Shown here piece by piece: positions 26,159 through 35,832 of a stretch of 64,000 nt of DNA (positions are counted from its first letter, which is position 1; each line of letters starts with the position of its first letter). This DNA is from Halothiobacillus diazotrophicus. Lineage in GTDB: Bacteria; Pseudomonadota; Gammaproteobacteria; Halothiobacillales; Halothiobacillaceae. The position numbers and the translations under genes were made by a program. The stretch spans positions 1,426,001-1,490,000 of the forward strand of contig NZ_CP016027.1 in the NCBI RefSeq assembly GCF_001663815.1. Reading direction: 5' to 3'. The notes below the pieces were generated by a model. The model did no database searches, was not told the origin of the DNA, and saw only the letters and a program-made list of their open reading frames with translations.

Positions 26159-27544
26159 TTACAACGAGAGTTCATCCCCTTTCTTCGGCATGCTGACCTT
26201 CGTCTTCCGCGCCGCAATCAAATCGGCGAAGGTACGCATGGCCTTTTCCTCACCGTGCACGAGCACTGTCCGTTCCGGCTTCAGGGCGCCATGCCAGTCC
26301 AACAGTTCCGCCTGGTCGGCATGGGCGGAAAAGCCATTGATGGTATAGAGCTTCGCCCGGACGGGAATCTGTTCGCCGAACAGCTTGACCCGCTTGGCAC
26401 CGTCGATCAGGACGCGCGCCAGCGTACCGGGTGCGGCGAAACCGACGAACACCACGCTGGATTCCTTACGCCAGAGATTGTGCCGAAGGTGGTGTCGGAC
26501 GCGACCGCCAGTACACATCCCCGAGCCGGCCATGATCACGGCGCCGCCCACGAGGCGGTTCAGGGCGATGGAATCGGCCGTTTCCCGGACGAATCGCAAG
26601 GCGGGCAGCGCAAATGGATCCTTGCCGTTGTTGAACAGATCGCAGGCCTCGGCGTCGTAGCATTCGGGATGACGGCGGAAGATCTCGGTGGCCGAAATCG
26701 CCATGGGGGAATCCAGAAACACCGGAAGATTCTTCGGCAGGCGGCCCGCCTCGATGCCTTCCCGCAGGTAATAGAGAATTTCCTGCGCCCGCTCGAGGGC
26801 GAAGGTGGGCACGATCACGTTGCCGCCGCGCGCAAAGGTTTCGGTGATGGCATCGTAGAACTCGTCGATCGACGGGGCCAGCGCCTTGTGCGCGCGATCG
26901 CCATAGGTCGTTTCCATGACGACCACATCCGCTTTGGGCGGTACCTGAGGATCACGCAGGATCGGCCGCCCCTTGTTGCCGAGATCGCCGGAAAAGATGA
27001 TGGAACGGCGCTTACCCGTAGTCTCCTCGATGCGGATGCTGGCCGATCCCAGGATATGCCCCGCATCGTAGAAGGTCGCCGTCAGCTCCGGCGCCAGTTC
27101 GATGGTTTCCCCATAGTTTGCCGTCCGCCCGAACTGATCCAGGGCATTCAGCGCATCCAGCGTGCCATAGAGCGCAGGAGGCGGGCGACGACCGTGACGG
27201 TGGGCCTGACGACTATGGCGTTCCGCCTCCTCCTCCTGGAGATGGGCCGCGTCCAGCAACACGACCCGCGTCAGTTCACGGGTCGCGGCCGTCGTGATGA
27301 TCTCGCCCGTGAATCCCCGCTTGACCAGCAACGGGATGCGCCCGCAGTGATCGAGATGGGCGTGGGTGAGCAGCAGGATGTCGATGCTGGCCGGGTCGAA
27401 GCCGAAGTCCTCGGCATTTTCCTCGTCGAGTTCGCGCCCACCCTGATACAGGCCGCAGTCGATCAGGATACGCAACCCCTTGGCGTGGAGCAGATGACAG
27501 GAGCCGGTGACGTCGCGGTTGGCGCCGTGAAAGGAAAGCTTCAT
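26159..27544 (-). CDS. Beta-CASP metallo-beta-lactamase-fold RNA nuclease
   Basis: A 461-residue protein. The N-terminal metallo-beta-lactamase domain has the metal motif THAHLDHCGR (about residue 60) and further His/Asp motifs (DAGHILGSASI, FSGDLG). A beta-CASP insert follows, with PTFALERAQEILY and VIMAGSGMCTGGRVRHHL, then the C-terminal RMMBL segment containing NGFSAHADQAELL and VLVHGE. This is the CPSF-73/RNase J-like family of RNA-processing enzymes; the substrate is unknown. The ATG at 27544 begins the typical MKLSFHGA start; a longer open frame upstream overlaps the LOG gene and is rejected. It is the last gene of the ppsA-LOG-nuclease operon. Confidence 0.9.
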   Translation of the reverse strand: MKLSFHGANRDVTGSCHLLHAKGLRILIDCGLYQGGRELDEENAEDFGFDPASIDILLLTHAHLDHCGRIPLLVKRGFTGEIITTAATRELTRVVLLDAAHLQEEEAERHSRQAHRHGRRPPPALYGTLDALNALDQFGRTANYGETIELAPELTATFYDAGHILGSASIRIEETTGKRRSIIFSGDLGNKGRPILRDPQVPPKADVVVMETTYGDRAHKALAPSIDEFYDAITETFARGGNVIVPTFALERAQEILYYLREGIEAGRLPKNLPVFLDSPMAISATEIFRRHPECYDAEACDLFNNGKDPFALPALRFVRETADSIALNRLVGGAVIMAGSGMCTGGRVRHHLRHNLWRKESSVVFVGFAAPGTLARVLIDGAKRVKLFGEQIPVRAKLYTINGFSAHADQAELLDWHGALKPERTVLVHGEEKAMRTFADLIAARKTKVSMPKKGDELSL

Positions 27545-27567
27545 GCGAATGACTGCCTCTTGATGGG

Positions 27568-28551
27568 TTATGAGGGGGTATTGGCGGCCGCATCCGAGGC
27601 GCCGTTGAAGAGCGAACTGCCGTTGGCCTTGTGCCAGGCGCGGATCCCCGCCCAGGCTTCTTCCGCCGTTTCGGCATACCAGAACAATTCCGTGTCCTCG
27701 GCATCGATGCTGCCCGAGTCCACCAGAAAATCGACGTCGAACACGCTGCGCCAGTAGGCTTCGCCCACCAGCACGATGGGAATGGGCGGCACCTTGCGGG
27801 TCTGGATCAGGGTGAGCGCCCCGAACAATTCGTCCAGGGTGCCGAAGCCGCCCGGCAAGGCCACGATGGCCGCCGCCCGCTTCATGAAATGCAGCTTGCG
27901 CAGGGCGAAATAATGAAACTGGAAACAGAGCCCCGGCGTGAGGTACGGATTCGGATACTGTTCGCGCGGCAGGGTGATGTTGAGCCCCACCGTTTTCGCG
28001 CCGGCCTCGAAGGCGCCCCGATTCGCGGCCTCCATGCCGCCGGGTCCGCCGCCCGTCATGACGACCAGACGCGAGTCCTTCGGGCCCTCGCCGGCCTTGC
28101 CCACGAGATAACCCAGCTGGCGACCCACATCGTAGTATCGAGATAGCTCCATGCGCCGTTCCGCCAGACGCAGGGCACGGGCGCAGCGGGCATCGCCGGG
28201 ATGGGCGGCCAACTCGTGATGCGCGGCGGCCAGCTGTCGACGCGCCGTCTCCGGCTCGCGCAGACGGGTGCTGCCGAACACGACGATGCAATGGCGGATG
28301 TCATGATGCGTCAGCGCCTGCTCGGCCTTCAGGTAGTCGAGTTGCAACCGGACGCCGCGGGTCGTGTCGGTATGCAGGAAATCGACGTCGCGGTCCGGCT
28401 CGAGGTAGGAAGGATCCTGCATGATCGCCTGCAGGCGGGCGGCGACTTCGGCATCCTCCTCCGGGGACTTGGGATGCTCCCAGGGCAGCGGCTCACGACG
28501 CTCGATGGGGTGCGGCGGCTGGGGAATCTCGGTGTGACGGCGGCGGGTCAT
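27568..28551 (-). CDS. LOG family protein (lysine-decarboxylase-like / TIGR00730)
   Basis: A 327-residue Rossmann-type protein with the two LOG motifs: TGGGPGGMEAANRGA and PGGFGTLDELFGALTLIQT. The family includes cytokinin-activating nucleotide phosphoribohydrolases, so hydrolysis of a nucleotide 5'-monophosphate is the expected chemistry. The older lysine decarboxylase annotation is not supported by function. It is longer than the standard 190-residue LOG because of an N-terminal extension. Its ATG overlaps the ppsA stop (ATGA), so it is coupled to PEP synthase. Confidence 0.88.
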   Translation of the reverse strand: MTRRRHTEIPQPPHPIERREPLPWEHPKSPEEDAEVAARLQAIMQDPSYLEPDRDVDFLHTDTTRGVRLQLDYLKAEQALTHHDIRHCIVVFGSTRLREPETARRQLAAAHHELAAHPGDARCARALRLAERRMELSRYYDVGRQLGYLVGKAGEGPKDSRLVVMTGGGPGGMEAANRGAFEAGAKTVGLNITLPREQYPNPYLTPGLCFQFHYFALRKLHFMKRAAAIVALPGGFGTLDELFGALTLIQTRKVPPIPIVLVGEAYWRSVFDVDFLVDSGSIDAEDTELFWYAETAEEAWAGIRAWHKANGSSLFNGASDAAANTPS

Positions 28552-30965
28552 GCGTCTCGCCCGTCATCGCGGGGCTTTAGCCCCAACCCTGCCTCCAGTT
28601 CCAGCACATGCCGCGTGGTAGCGATCACGGTATCCGGGTTCAGGCTCATCGAGTCGATACCGAGCTGCACCAGATATTCGGCCATCTCGGGATAATCCGA
28701 CGGCGCCTGGCCGCAGAGACCGGAGTGAATACCGTTGCGCCTGCAGCCTTCGACCGCCAGCCGGATCATCTCCTTCACGCCGTCGTCCCGCTCGTCGTAG
28801 TCGAAGGCGACGATCTCGCTGTCGCGGTCGACGCCGAGGGTGAGCTGGGTGAGATCGTTCGAACCGATGGAGAAACCGTCGAATCGCCGGGCGAACTGAT
28901 CGATCAGGATCACGTTATTGGGGATCTCGCACATGGCGTAGACCTGCAGCCCGTTCTCGCCGCGCTTGAGGCCGTATTCGGCCATCTTCGCCAGCACGTC
29001 GTCCGCCTCCTGGACGCGGCGCACGAACGGCAGCATCAGGATCACGTTGGTCAGGCCCATGTCCTCACGCACGCGCTTCATCGCCAGGCACTCCAGGCGA
29101 AAGCCCTCGGCGTAGGCGGGATGGGCATATCGGGAGGCGCCCCGGAAACCGATCATCGGGTTGGACTCTTCCGGCTCGAAGTCGCTGCCACCGATCAGGC
29201 TGGCGTATTCGTTGGACTTGAAGTCGGACATTCGCACCACGACCGGCTTGGGCCAGAAGGCGGCGGCGATGGTGCCGATACCCTCGGACAGGCGCTGGAC
29301 GAAGAAGGACGCGCCGTCGGCATGGCCGTGGATCAACCGGTCGATCGTCTTGCGTGCGTCGGCGACCGTGACCTTTTCGGGGTGCAGCAGCGCCAACGGA
29401 TGAACCTTGATGGACTCGTTGATGATGAACTCCATCCGGGCAAGCCCCACGCCGTCGTTCGGCAGGAAGGAGGTCTTGAAAGCGAGCTCCGGATTGCCGA
29501 GGTTGATCATGATCTCGGTGGCCGGGCGGGGGATGTCCCCCACTTCCGTATGATCCACGTGATAGGGAACCGCTCCCTTATAGACACGTCCGGTATCGCC
29601 CTCCGCACAGGAAACGGTGATCTCGTCCCCATCGGGGATGCGTGTGGTGGCCTCCCCGGCACCGACCACGGCGGGAATGCCGAGCTCCCGGGCGATGATC
29701 GCGGCGTGGCAGGTTCGCCCGCCGCGATTGGTGACGATCGCCGCCGCGGTCTTCATCACCGGCTCCCAGTCCGGCGTCGTGATGTCGGCCACCAGCACTT
29801 CGCCGGGCTGGAAGTCCGCCAGATGATCCACATGCGTGATGATCCGCGCACGACCACTGGCGATCTTTTCCCCGACAGACCGCCCGGTGATGAGCACCTC
29901 GCCCTTGCCGTCAAGCACATGACTTTCCAGCATCGTGACCCGCCGCTGCGAGGCCACGGTCTCAGGCCGGGCCTGAACGATATACAACTGACCGTCCAGA
30001 CCGTCCTTCGCCCACTCCATGTCCATCGGACGGTCATAGTGCCGCTCGATGGTCAGCGCATATTCGGCCAGTTCCAGCACATCAGCGTCGGTCAGGCAGT
30101 ACTGCTGGCGCTCGGTCTCCTTGGTAGCGATGTTTCGGGTGGTGTGACGCGTCGAGCCATCCACATACACCATCTTCACCGCCTTGGCGCCCAGGCTGCG
30201 ACGCAGCACCGTCCGATGCCCCGCCGTGAAGGTCGGCTTATGCACGTAGAACTCGTCGGGATCCACGGCCCCCTGCACCACGTTCTCGCCCAGGCCGTAG
30301 GCCCCGGTGATGAACACCACGTCGCGAAAGCCCGATTCGGTATCCAGGGAAAACATCACGCCGGATGAGGCCAGATCCGAACGCACCATCTTCATCACGC
30401 CGATGGACAACGCCACCTTGAACTGATCGAAGCCCTGATCGATCCGGTAGTGGATCGCCCGGTCGGTGAACAGGCTGGCGAAATCCCGGCGACAGGCGTC
30501 GAGCAGGCTTTCGTCACCCTGCACGTTGAGATAAGTATCCTGCTGGCCGGCGAAACTGGCCGTCGGCAGATCCTCGGCGGTGGCGGAACTGCGCACCGCC
30601 AGGCTCAGATCCTCGCCGTACTCTTCCTGCAGCAGCCGATAGCCGGCGATGATCTCGGCAGCCAGATCGTCCGGCAGGCCGGCACCGTACACGATTTCCC
30701 GGGCACGCTTGCCGCGGCGGGCCAGATCCGTCACATCCTCGGGATCGAGGTCGTCGAGGGCATCGTGCAGCGCCTCCCAGGCGCCCGCCTGGTCCAGCAT
30801 GTAGGTATAGGCTTCCGCCGTGATCGCAAACCCGTTGGGAATGCGCACGCCTTCGGACGTCAGCTTGCGGTACATCTCGCCGAGGGAGGCATTCTTGCCT
30901 CCGACGAGCGGGACGTCCTCGATCCCCAATTCCTCGAAAAACCGGATGTATTTGAACGTACCCAC
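28548..30965 (-). CDS. ppsA: Phosphoenolpyruvate synthase
   Basis: An 805-residue enzyme that makes phosphoenolpyruvate from pyruvate and ATP (products AMP and phosphate). The N-terminal ATP-binding domain has LVGGKNASLGEMY. The mobile phosphohistidine domain carries the catalytic His in GGRTCHAAIIAREL. The C-terminal barrel has the family motif SIGSNDLTQLTLGVDRD and ends near the conserved SGLCGQAPSDYPE. I chose the GTG at 30965, preceded by AGGGAG with 7-base spacing, over an upstream TTG. It is needed for gluconeogenesis in an autotroph and is the first gene of the operon with LOG and the beta-CASP nuclease. Confidence 0.96.
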   Translation of the reverse strand: MGTFKYIRFFEELGIEDVPLVGGKNASLGEMYRKLTSEGVRIPNGFAITAEAYTYMLDQAGAWEALHDALDDLDPEDVTDLARRGKRAREIVYGAGLPDDLAAEIIAGYRLLQEEYGEDLSLAVRSSATAEDLPTASFAGQQDTYLNVQGDESLLDACRRDFASLFTDRAIHYRIDQGFDQFKVALSIGVMKMVRSDLASSGVMFSLDTESGFRDVVFITGAYGLGENVVQGAVDPDEFYVHKPTFTAGHRTVLRRSLGAKAVKMVYVDGSTRHTTRNIATKETERQQYCLTDADVLELAEYALTIERHYDRPMDMEWAKDGLDGQLYIVQARPETVASQRRVTMLESHVLDGKGEVLITGRSVGEKIASGRARIITHVDHLADFQPGEVLVADITTPDWEPVMKTAAAIVTNRGGRTCHAAIIARELGIPAVVGAGEATTRIPDGDEITVSCAEGDTGRVYKGAVPYHVDHTEVGDIPRPATEIMINLGNPELAFKTSFLPNDGVGLARMEFIINESIKVHPLALLHPEKVTVADARKTIDRLIHGHADGASFFVQRLSEGIGTIAAAFWPKPVVVRMSDFKSNEYASLIGGSDFEPEESNPMIGFRGASRYAHPAYAEGFRLECLAMKRVREDMGLTNVILMLPFVRRVQEADDVLAKMAEYGLKRGENGLQVYAMCEIPNNVILIDQFARRFDGFSIGSNDLTQLTLGVDRDSEIVAFDYDERDDGVKEMIRLAVEGCRRNGIHSGLCGQAPSDYPEMAEYLVQLGIDSMSLNPDTVIATTRHVLELEAGLGLKPRDDGRDA

Positions 30966-31110
30966 GACGCATCTCCCTGATGTGATCAAATTTTCAGCGA
31001 CGGCTCGCGACGGGAATCGCCGGGAAATCGACGCCCCCGCCCCCCAGAAGAACGCCGGTTACGGTACCCCCGGTCACCTGCCGCGGACAAGCAAAATGCG
31101 CCGGTAGGTG

Positions 31111-33597
31111 TCACGAAGGGTGCCGGTTGAGCTTGCTGCCCAATACCGCGAGAAACCCCTTGTGATGCGACATAGACCGGTTGAGATGTCGGTAGACCGC
31201 CAGCTTGGCCCAGTCCTCGATCACGACCCAGACGAGGCAGTACAGCCAGATCAGCCCGACGTACGCCCAGGGAATCGGCGAGACCAGCAGGCCGAAACCG
31301 GCGATCAGCGCGGCAATGGTTTGCGTGCCGAGAATGGCGCCCAGCAGGATCGGTGCGGGGAACGGCCGCGTCAGCATTGGCTGTCGCGTCCGCGCGACAA
31401 AGAGCGTGAGATGGCCGGCGACCGAGAGTTTCAGGAAGATGATGGTCTGGATCTGATCGATCGGCAGGGCGAACCATACCTTGACGATGATCAGCAGCAG
31501 GAAGGTTTCCACCACGCCGATCAGGCCGAGGATCGTCGCCAACGTCAGTACCCGGTGCATCTGCCAGCGCACGGGTTTGGGATCCAGCCAGGTGTTGTCC
31601 ACGGCGATGGCCATGATTGGCAGGTCGTTCAGCAGCGCCAGCATGATGATCATGATCGCGGTGATCGGATAATGGTCGAACACCAGCATGGCGGCGACCA
31701 TGAAGATCATGATCCGGATGGTTTCCGTGATGCGGTAGATCGCATAGGCGTTCATACGCTCGAAAATGCGCCGCGCGCCCTCGATGGCCTGGATGATCGT
31801 GGAAAGTCCCGGCGCGGTGAGAATCAGATCCGCCGCCGCCCGTGCCGCATCCGTGGCCCCGGACACGGCGATGCCCACGTCGGCCTGCTTGAGCGCCGGC
31901 GAGTCGTTGACCCCGTCCCCGGTCATGGCCACGAGGTGCCCCTGGGCCTGCAGGGACCGGACGATATCGTACTTGTGCTCCGGAAAGACCTGGGCGAAGC
32001 CATCCGCCTTGGCGATCCGGTCGGCCGCGTCGGCAGGCGGCTTGCCGTCGCCATCGAACAGAGCCGTGGCCGGCTGGATGTTCTTGCCGAGACCCAGCTG
32101 ACCGGCGATCTCGCGGGCGATCGCCACGTTGTCGCCCGTGACCATCTTGACCTGGATACCGTGCCCCCGCGCATTGTCGATCGTGTCCCGGGAATCTTCA
32201 CGCGGCGGATCGAACAAGGGCAGAATGCCCAGAAACTGCCAGTGCTGCCCGTCGTCCATCTGCGCGACGCCGAGGGTGCGATCCCCCTTCTCCGCCAGTT
32301 CGTCGATGATCCGGTTCGCGCGCTCGGTCGTTGCGGCATCCACCCGGCAGAGCTCGAGAATGACCTGAGGCGCCCCCTTGGTGACCTTGAAGGCCTTGCC
32401 GTCCTTGCTCTGGATACGTCCCTCGGTCCGCTTGCTCACCGGATCGAACGGCACGAAGCCCGTCTGGGTATAGGCGTCGAGCAGCTTGGGATCGCTCAAT
32501 CCGCCGATCACGGCAAGATCGATCGCGTCCTTGTCCTCGGCCTTGGACGCCAGCGCGCCTGCCAGGATCAGCGCCTGGGCATCCGCCGCGCCGAATACCT
32601 CGGGATTGCCGAGGGTGAGTTTGTTCTGGGTAAGCGTGCCGGTCTTGTCCGAGCAGAGGATGTCGATGCCGGCCATTTCCTCGATCGATTGCAGTCGCGA
32701 GACGATGGCCTTCATCTTCGACAGAGCCAGGGCGCCGACCGCCATGGTCACCGACAGCACGGCCGGCATGGCCACCGGAATGGACGCCACCGTCAGGATG
32801 AGCGCGAACTGCACCAGCTCCAGGAAGGGGGTACCCCGGTACAGCTGGACCAGCAGCAGGAGTGCAACGAGCCCGAGGCTCATGAAGATGAGATAGTCGC
32901 CGATGGCCAGCACGGCTTTCTGGAAATGGGAAGGGGCCCCAGCCCCCTGCACCAGCCTCGCCGTACGACCGAAGAAGGTGTCGCCCCCCGTGGCGGTGAC
33001 GACGGCCACCATCTCGCCCTGCTTGGCGACGGAACCGGAATAGACCACCTCACCGGGTTTCTTGTCCACCGGCAGGGATTCCCCCGTGAGCGCAGACTGA
33101 TCGACCGCCAGGTAATCCCCATCCACCAGCTTGGCATCGGCCGGGATGATATCCCCGAGGCGCAGGCGAATGATGTCGCCGGGCACCAGCTCGGCCGCAT
33201 CGACCTCGCCCCATTGCCCGTCGCGCCGGACCCGTGCCTTCAGGGCCAGCTGACTCTTGAGCGCTTCCAGCGCGTTCGCCGCCTTGAACTCCTGCCAGAA
33301 CCCGATGCCGGCATTGAAGATCAGCATGACGAGGATGATGATGAAATCCGGCCAGTGGCGCACCACGGCGGAGAGCACGGCCGCCACCTCGATCATCCAG
33401 GGAATCGGCCCCCAGAAATAACCGAGCAGCTTCAGCAGCGGATTGATCTTCTTTTCCTCGAGGGCATTTCGACCGAATTGCGTCAGCCGTTGCACCGCCT
33501 CGGTGGCCGATAGCCCCTGTTCGCCGGTACCCAGCCGTTCGAACGCCGCCTGAGTGTCGAGTTTTTCCGCCTGATCCGCGTCGAGATGATCAACCAT
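31111..33597 (-). CDS. Plasma-membrane proton-efflux P-type ATPase (P3A)
   Basis: An 828-residue P-type ATPase with the order and motifs of the plant/fungal H+-ATPase branch: actuator TGES, phosphorylation site CSDKTGTLTQNKLT, the KGAPQ nucleotide-domain motif, and hinge TGDGVNDSPALKQADVGIA. About ten membrane spans are present. No metal-binding N-terminal domain or CPC motif is present, which excludes heavy-metal pumps. The likely role is proton export and pH homeostasis, useful in an acid-producing sulfur oxidiser; that role is inference. The ATG at 33597 follows AAGGAG with 7-base spacing; codons further upstream are rejected. Confidence 0.9.
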   Translation of the reverse strand: MVDHLDADQAEKLDTQAAFERLGTGEQGLSATEAVQRLTQFGRNALEEKKINPLLKLLGYFWGPIPWMIEVAAVLSAVVRHWPDFIIILVMLIFNAGIGFWQEFKAANALEALKSQLALKARVRRDGQWGEVDAAELVPGDIIRLRLGDIIPADAKLVDGDYLAVDQSALTGESLPVDKKPGEVVYSGSVAKQGEMVAVVTATGGDTFFGRTARLVQGAGAPSHFQKAVLAIGDYLIFMSLGLVALLLLVQLYRGTPFLELVQFALILTVASIPVAMPAVLSVTMAVGALALSKMKAIVSRLQSIEEMAGIDILCSDKTGTLTQNKLTLGNPEVFGAADAQALILAGALASKAEDKDAIDLAVIGGLSDPKLLDAYTQTGFVPFDPVSKRTEGRIQSKDGKAFKVTKGAPQVILELCRVDAATTERANRIIDELAEKGDRTLGVAQMDDGQHWQFLGILPLFDPPREDSRDTIDNARGHGIQVKMVTGDNVAIAREIAGQLGLGKNIQPATALFDGDGKPPADAADRIAKADGFAQVFPEHKYDIVRSLQAQGHLVAMTGDGVNDSPALKQADVGIAVSGATDAARAAADLILTAPGLSTIIQAIEGARRIFERMNAYAIYRITETIRIMIFMVAAMLVFDHYPITAIMIIMLALLNDLPIMAIAVDNTWLDPKPVRWQMHRVLTLATILGLIGVVETFLLLIIVKVWFALPIDQIQTIIFLKLSVAGHLTLFVARTRQPMLTRPFPAPILLGAILGTQTIAALIAGFGLLVSPIPWAYVGLIWLYCLVWVVIEDWAKLAVYRHLNRSMSHHKGFLAVLGSKLNRHPS

Positions 33598-34078
33598 GCC
33601 ATCACTCCTTAACTGAACCGGAAACGACCGATCACCCTCCGCGCCGGATGGGTGAAACCAGGGTGCAGCAGCACTGTGCCGAGGGCGGTGCCGGACAACA
33701 CACGGCATTGGACAACGCCCTGGCAAATAGATTCCTTCCCTACTTATATCAGGGTTTTCACCATGAACGCCACCCGCCCCGAACCCGGGAACGAACCACA
33801 GGCCCAGGCACCGGGCTTTCCTTCATAAGAAACATCGAGTTGAATGACCATCCATTCCAAAACAAATGCCGGGAACCGCAGCTTTAGCTTGTGGCGCGAA
33901 GCACTGGGATCAGCCGGCATGTTCAACGGCGGGGATGCTTAAACCGGCGAATACGCGCAAAAATCCCGCCGCCGGTCCGATCGCCGAAGAAATTGGGCAA
34001 TAATCCCGTCATCGCCTATTCCCGAAACACCGACCCCGGACGAACGCCGCCCGGCGCAGCTGCCTGACGAGGACCGCC
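33598..34078. other. Divergent intergenic region between the H+-ATPase and corA
   Basis: 481 bases separating two divergent genes, so both promoters should be here. A 19-20 codon frame begins with the ATG at 33763 but has no ribosome site. No RNA gene, magnesium-sensor leader or clear operator was recognised. Confidence 0.45.
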
Positions 34079-35239
34079 ATGAACCACCCTGCCCCTCTTG
34101 CCAATCGCGTTGGTCTCCCCCCCGGGGCGCTGCTGGACGACACACTCCAAACCCCCGTGCAATTGCGCGTGGTTCACTATCTGGCGGACCAGATCGAGTC
34201 GCCCGCGCCCGCCAGTCTCGACACGTTCGCCCGCTGCGTCGCCGAAACGGACGGCGTGAGCTGGCTGCATATCCAGGGGCTGCCCGGCAAGGCGCTGCTC
34301 GAGGAATTGGGCAGTCGATTCGGCATCCATCCCCTGGTACTCGAAGACATCCAGACGCGCGATCACCGGCCCAAGTTCGACGAATACCCCGAACACCTGT
34401 TCGTGGTCCTCAGCGTACCGCGCTGGCAAAACGGATTCGTGATTCTCGAGCAGTTCAGCCTGCTGCTGGGTGAGCGTTACATCATCAGCATCCACGACTC
34501 GATGCAGGACATCACGGAAACACTGTGTGCCCGGCTTTCCCAATCCACTGCCCGATTGCGCACGCATGGGGCCGACTACCTGTTCTACGCGCTGATGGAT
34601 CTCGTGATCGATCAGGCCTATCCCCTGCTGGAAACCTTCGGGACCACGGTGGACGAACTCGAGGAGCACCTCGTCACACAGCCGCAGCGGGAAACCCTGC
34701 CGGATATCCAGAACGCCAAGCGCACCCTGATTCGCATCCGCCGTCAGCTCTGGCCGACGCGCGAAGTCATCAGCCACCTCATCCGGGGCGTGCAGAACGA
34801 CCAACTGCTGGATGCGGGGCTCCGTCCCTATCTGAACGACCTTTACGACCACACGATTACCGTCATGGACATGCTGGAAACCTACCGGGACGTCGTGACC
34901 GGGCTGATGGACATTTATCTCTCCAGTGTCAGCAATCGTCTGAACGAAATCATGCGCACCCTGACGGTGATCTCGACGCTGTTCATTCCCCTGACTTTCA
35001 TCACGGGCGTATACGGCATGAACTTCGGCAACAACACGGGCAGCCCCTGGGCCATGCCGGAACTCCGCATGTATTTCGGCTACCCAATGATTCTCGGATT
35101 GATGCTGCTGGTCGCCCTCGGCATGCTGCTGTTCTTCCGGCGACGGGGGTGGATCTTCACCGATCGGCAGCCCGCGTCCCGCGGACGCGGGGCGAGATGC
35201 CGGCATTCTATTCGGCCGCCATCAGCCCCCACCAGTTAG
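34079..35239 (+). CDS. corA: CorA-type magnesium/cobalt transporter
   Basis: A 386-residue channel. The large cytoplasmic N-terminal funnel spans about 1-310. Two C-terminal membrane helices follow (about 300-320 and 336-356) with the signature YGMNF between them. Some 30 hydrophilic residues trail after the second helix, longer than usual. The soluble part resembles the ZntB/CorA-II branch (GVSWLHIQGL, LEDIQTRDHRPKFDEY, LFVVLSVPRW), so Mg2+ uptake is likely but Zn2+ transport cannot be excluded. GAGGA lies 5 bases before the ATG. Confidence 0.9.
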   Translation: MNHPAPLANRVGLPPGALLDDTLQTPVQLRVVHYLADQIESPAPASLDTFARCVAETDGVSWLHIQGLPGKALLEELGSRFGIHPLVLEDIQTRDHRPKFDEYPEHLFVVLSVPRWQNGFVILEQFSLLLGERYIISIHDSMQDITETLCARLSQSTARLRTHGADYLFYALMDLVIDQAYPLLETFGTTVDELEEHLVTQPQRETLPDIQNAKRTLIRIRRQLWPTREVISHLIRGVQNDQLLDAGLRPYLNDLYDHTITVMDMLETYRDVVTGLMDIYLSSVSNRLNEIMRTLTVISTLFIPLTFITGVYGMNFGNNTGSPWAMPELRMYFGYPMILGLMLLVALGMLLFFRRRGWIFTDRQPASRGRGARCRHSIRPPSAPTS

Positions 35240-35259
35240 CAAGCCCCACGGCGAGGCAG

Positions 35260-35286
35260 AAAAAAGGCCCGGTCGAGCCGGGCCTT
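35260..35286 (-). terminator. Intrinsic terminator of the Spy-like gene
   Basis: AAGGCCCGG at 35264-35272 pairs perfectly with CCGGGCCTT at 35278-35286 around a 5-base loop. On the minus strand a six-T run (35265-35260) follows. It ends the Spy-like transcript and can also block read-through from corA. Confidence 0.85.
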
Positions 35287-35326
35287 GATCAACGAGGGCA
35301 GTCATGCCCGCGACATGGGCAACCGA

Positions 35327-35776
35327 TCATTTCTCGCCGGCGCGGTACAGATCGACCAGTTTCCGGTACTGCGCCTTGGACAGATGCTCCTGAACGGTCT
35401 CCACGTCCAGTGCCGACATCATCAGCAGCTGCGCATGGGAGGCGCCCAGCTGCTGAATCATGAAATCGCGCTGCGCCTGGTGGCCGCCCTCGAGAATCAA
35501 TGCCCGCAGCTTGGCGCGCATGTCGGCGACATCCTGCTCGATCTCCGCACGGCGGGGGGGATACTTCTTCATCCAGGCGGCAAAGAACGCCTTCTGTTCG
35601 GCCGTGAGATCCAGCGACTGTTCATGATGCAGCAGCACCGGCATCAGGTTCACGATCTGCGCCGATTCGGCGGCGGACTTGTGCTGAGCCGATGTCCCGG
35701 CCTGAACCGGCAGCAGGGCGGTTGCCATCAGGGTGGCGGCTGCGAAAGCCGACAAGGTCAGGGCGCGCTTGTTCAA
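35327..35776 (-). CDS. Spy/CpxP-like periplasmic protein (LTXXQ)
   Basis: A 149-residue protein with a clear Sec signal peptide (MNKRALTLSAFAAATLMATALLPVQAG, cut near residue 26; quoted in part elsewhere as needed). The mature part is helical, with one LTXXQ-type motif (LDLTAEQKAFF, about residues 55-65) and many Lys/Arg/Glu. Spy and CpxP proteins are ATP-independent chaperones or envelope-stress feedback sensors in the periplasm. It stands alone between converging corA and the Pat-type gene, with its own terminator. Confidence 0.72.
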   Translation of the reverse strand: MNKRALTLSAFAAATLMATALLPVQAGTSAQHKSAAESAQIVNLMPVLLHHEQSLDLTAEQKAFFAAWMKKYPPRRAEIEQDVADMRAKLRALILEGGHQAQRDFMIQQLGASHAQLLMMSALDVETVQEHLSKAQYRKLVDLYRAGEK

Positions 35777-35832
35777 GACGATATCCTCTGCAAATTAAAA
35801 GTGCCGGGCATTAAATCGCGTTTACCCCGGCA

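Noticed and set aside
27545-28291. N-terminal extension of the beta-CASP nuclease
   Set aside because: The open frame continues upstream over the LOG gene, but the extension is Arg/Gly-rich shadow; the true start MKLSFHGA is internal at 27544.
31108-33513. 801-codon open frame antisense to the proton ATPase
   Set aside because: Same shadow effect; no domain signature.
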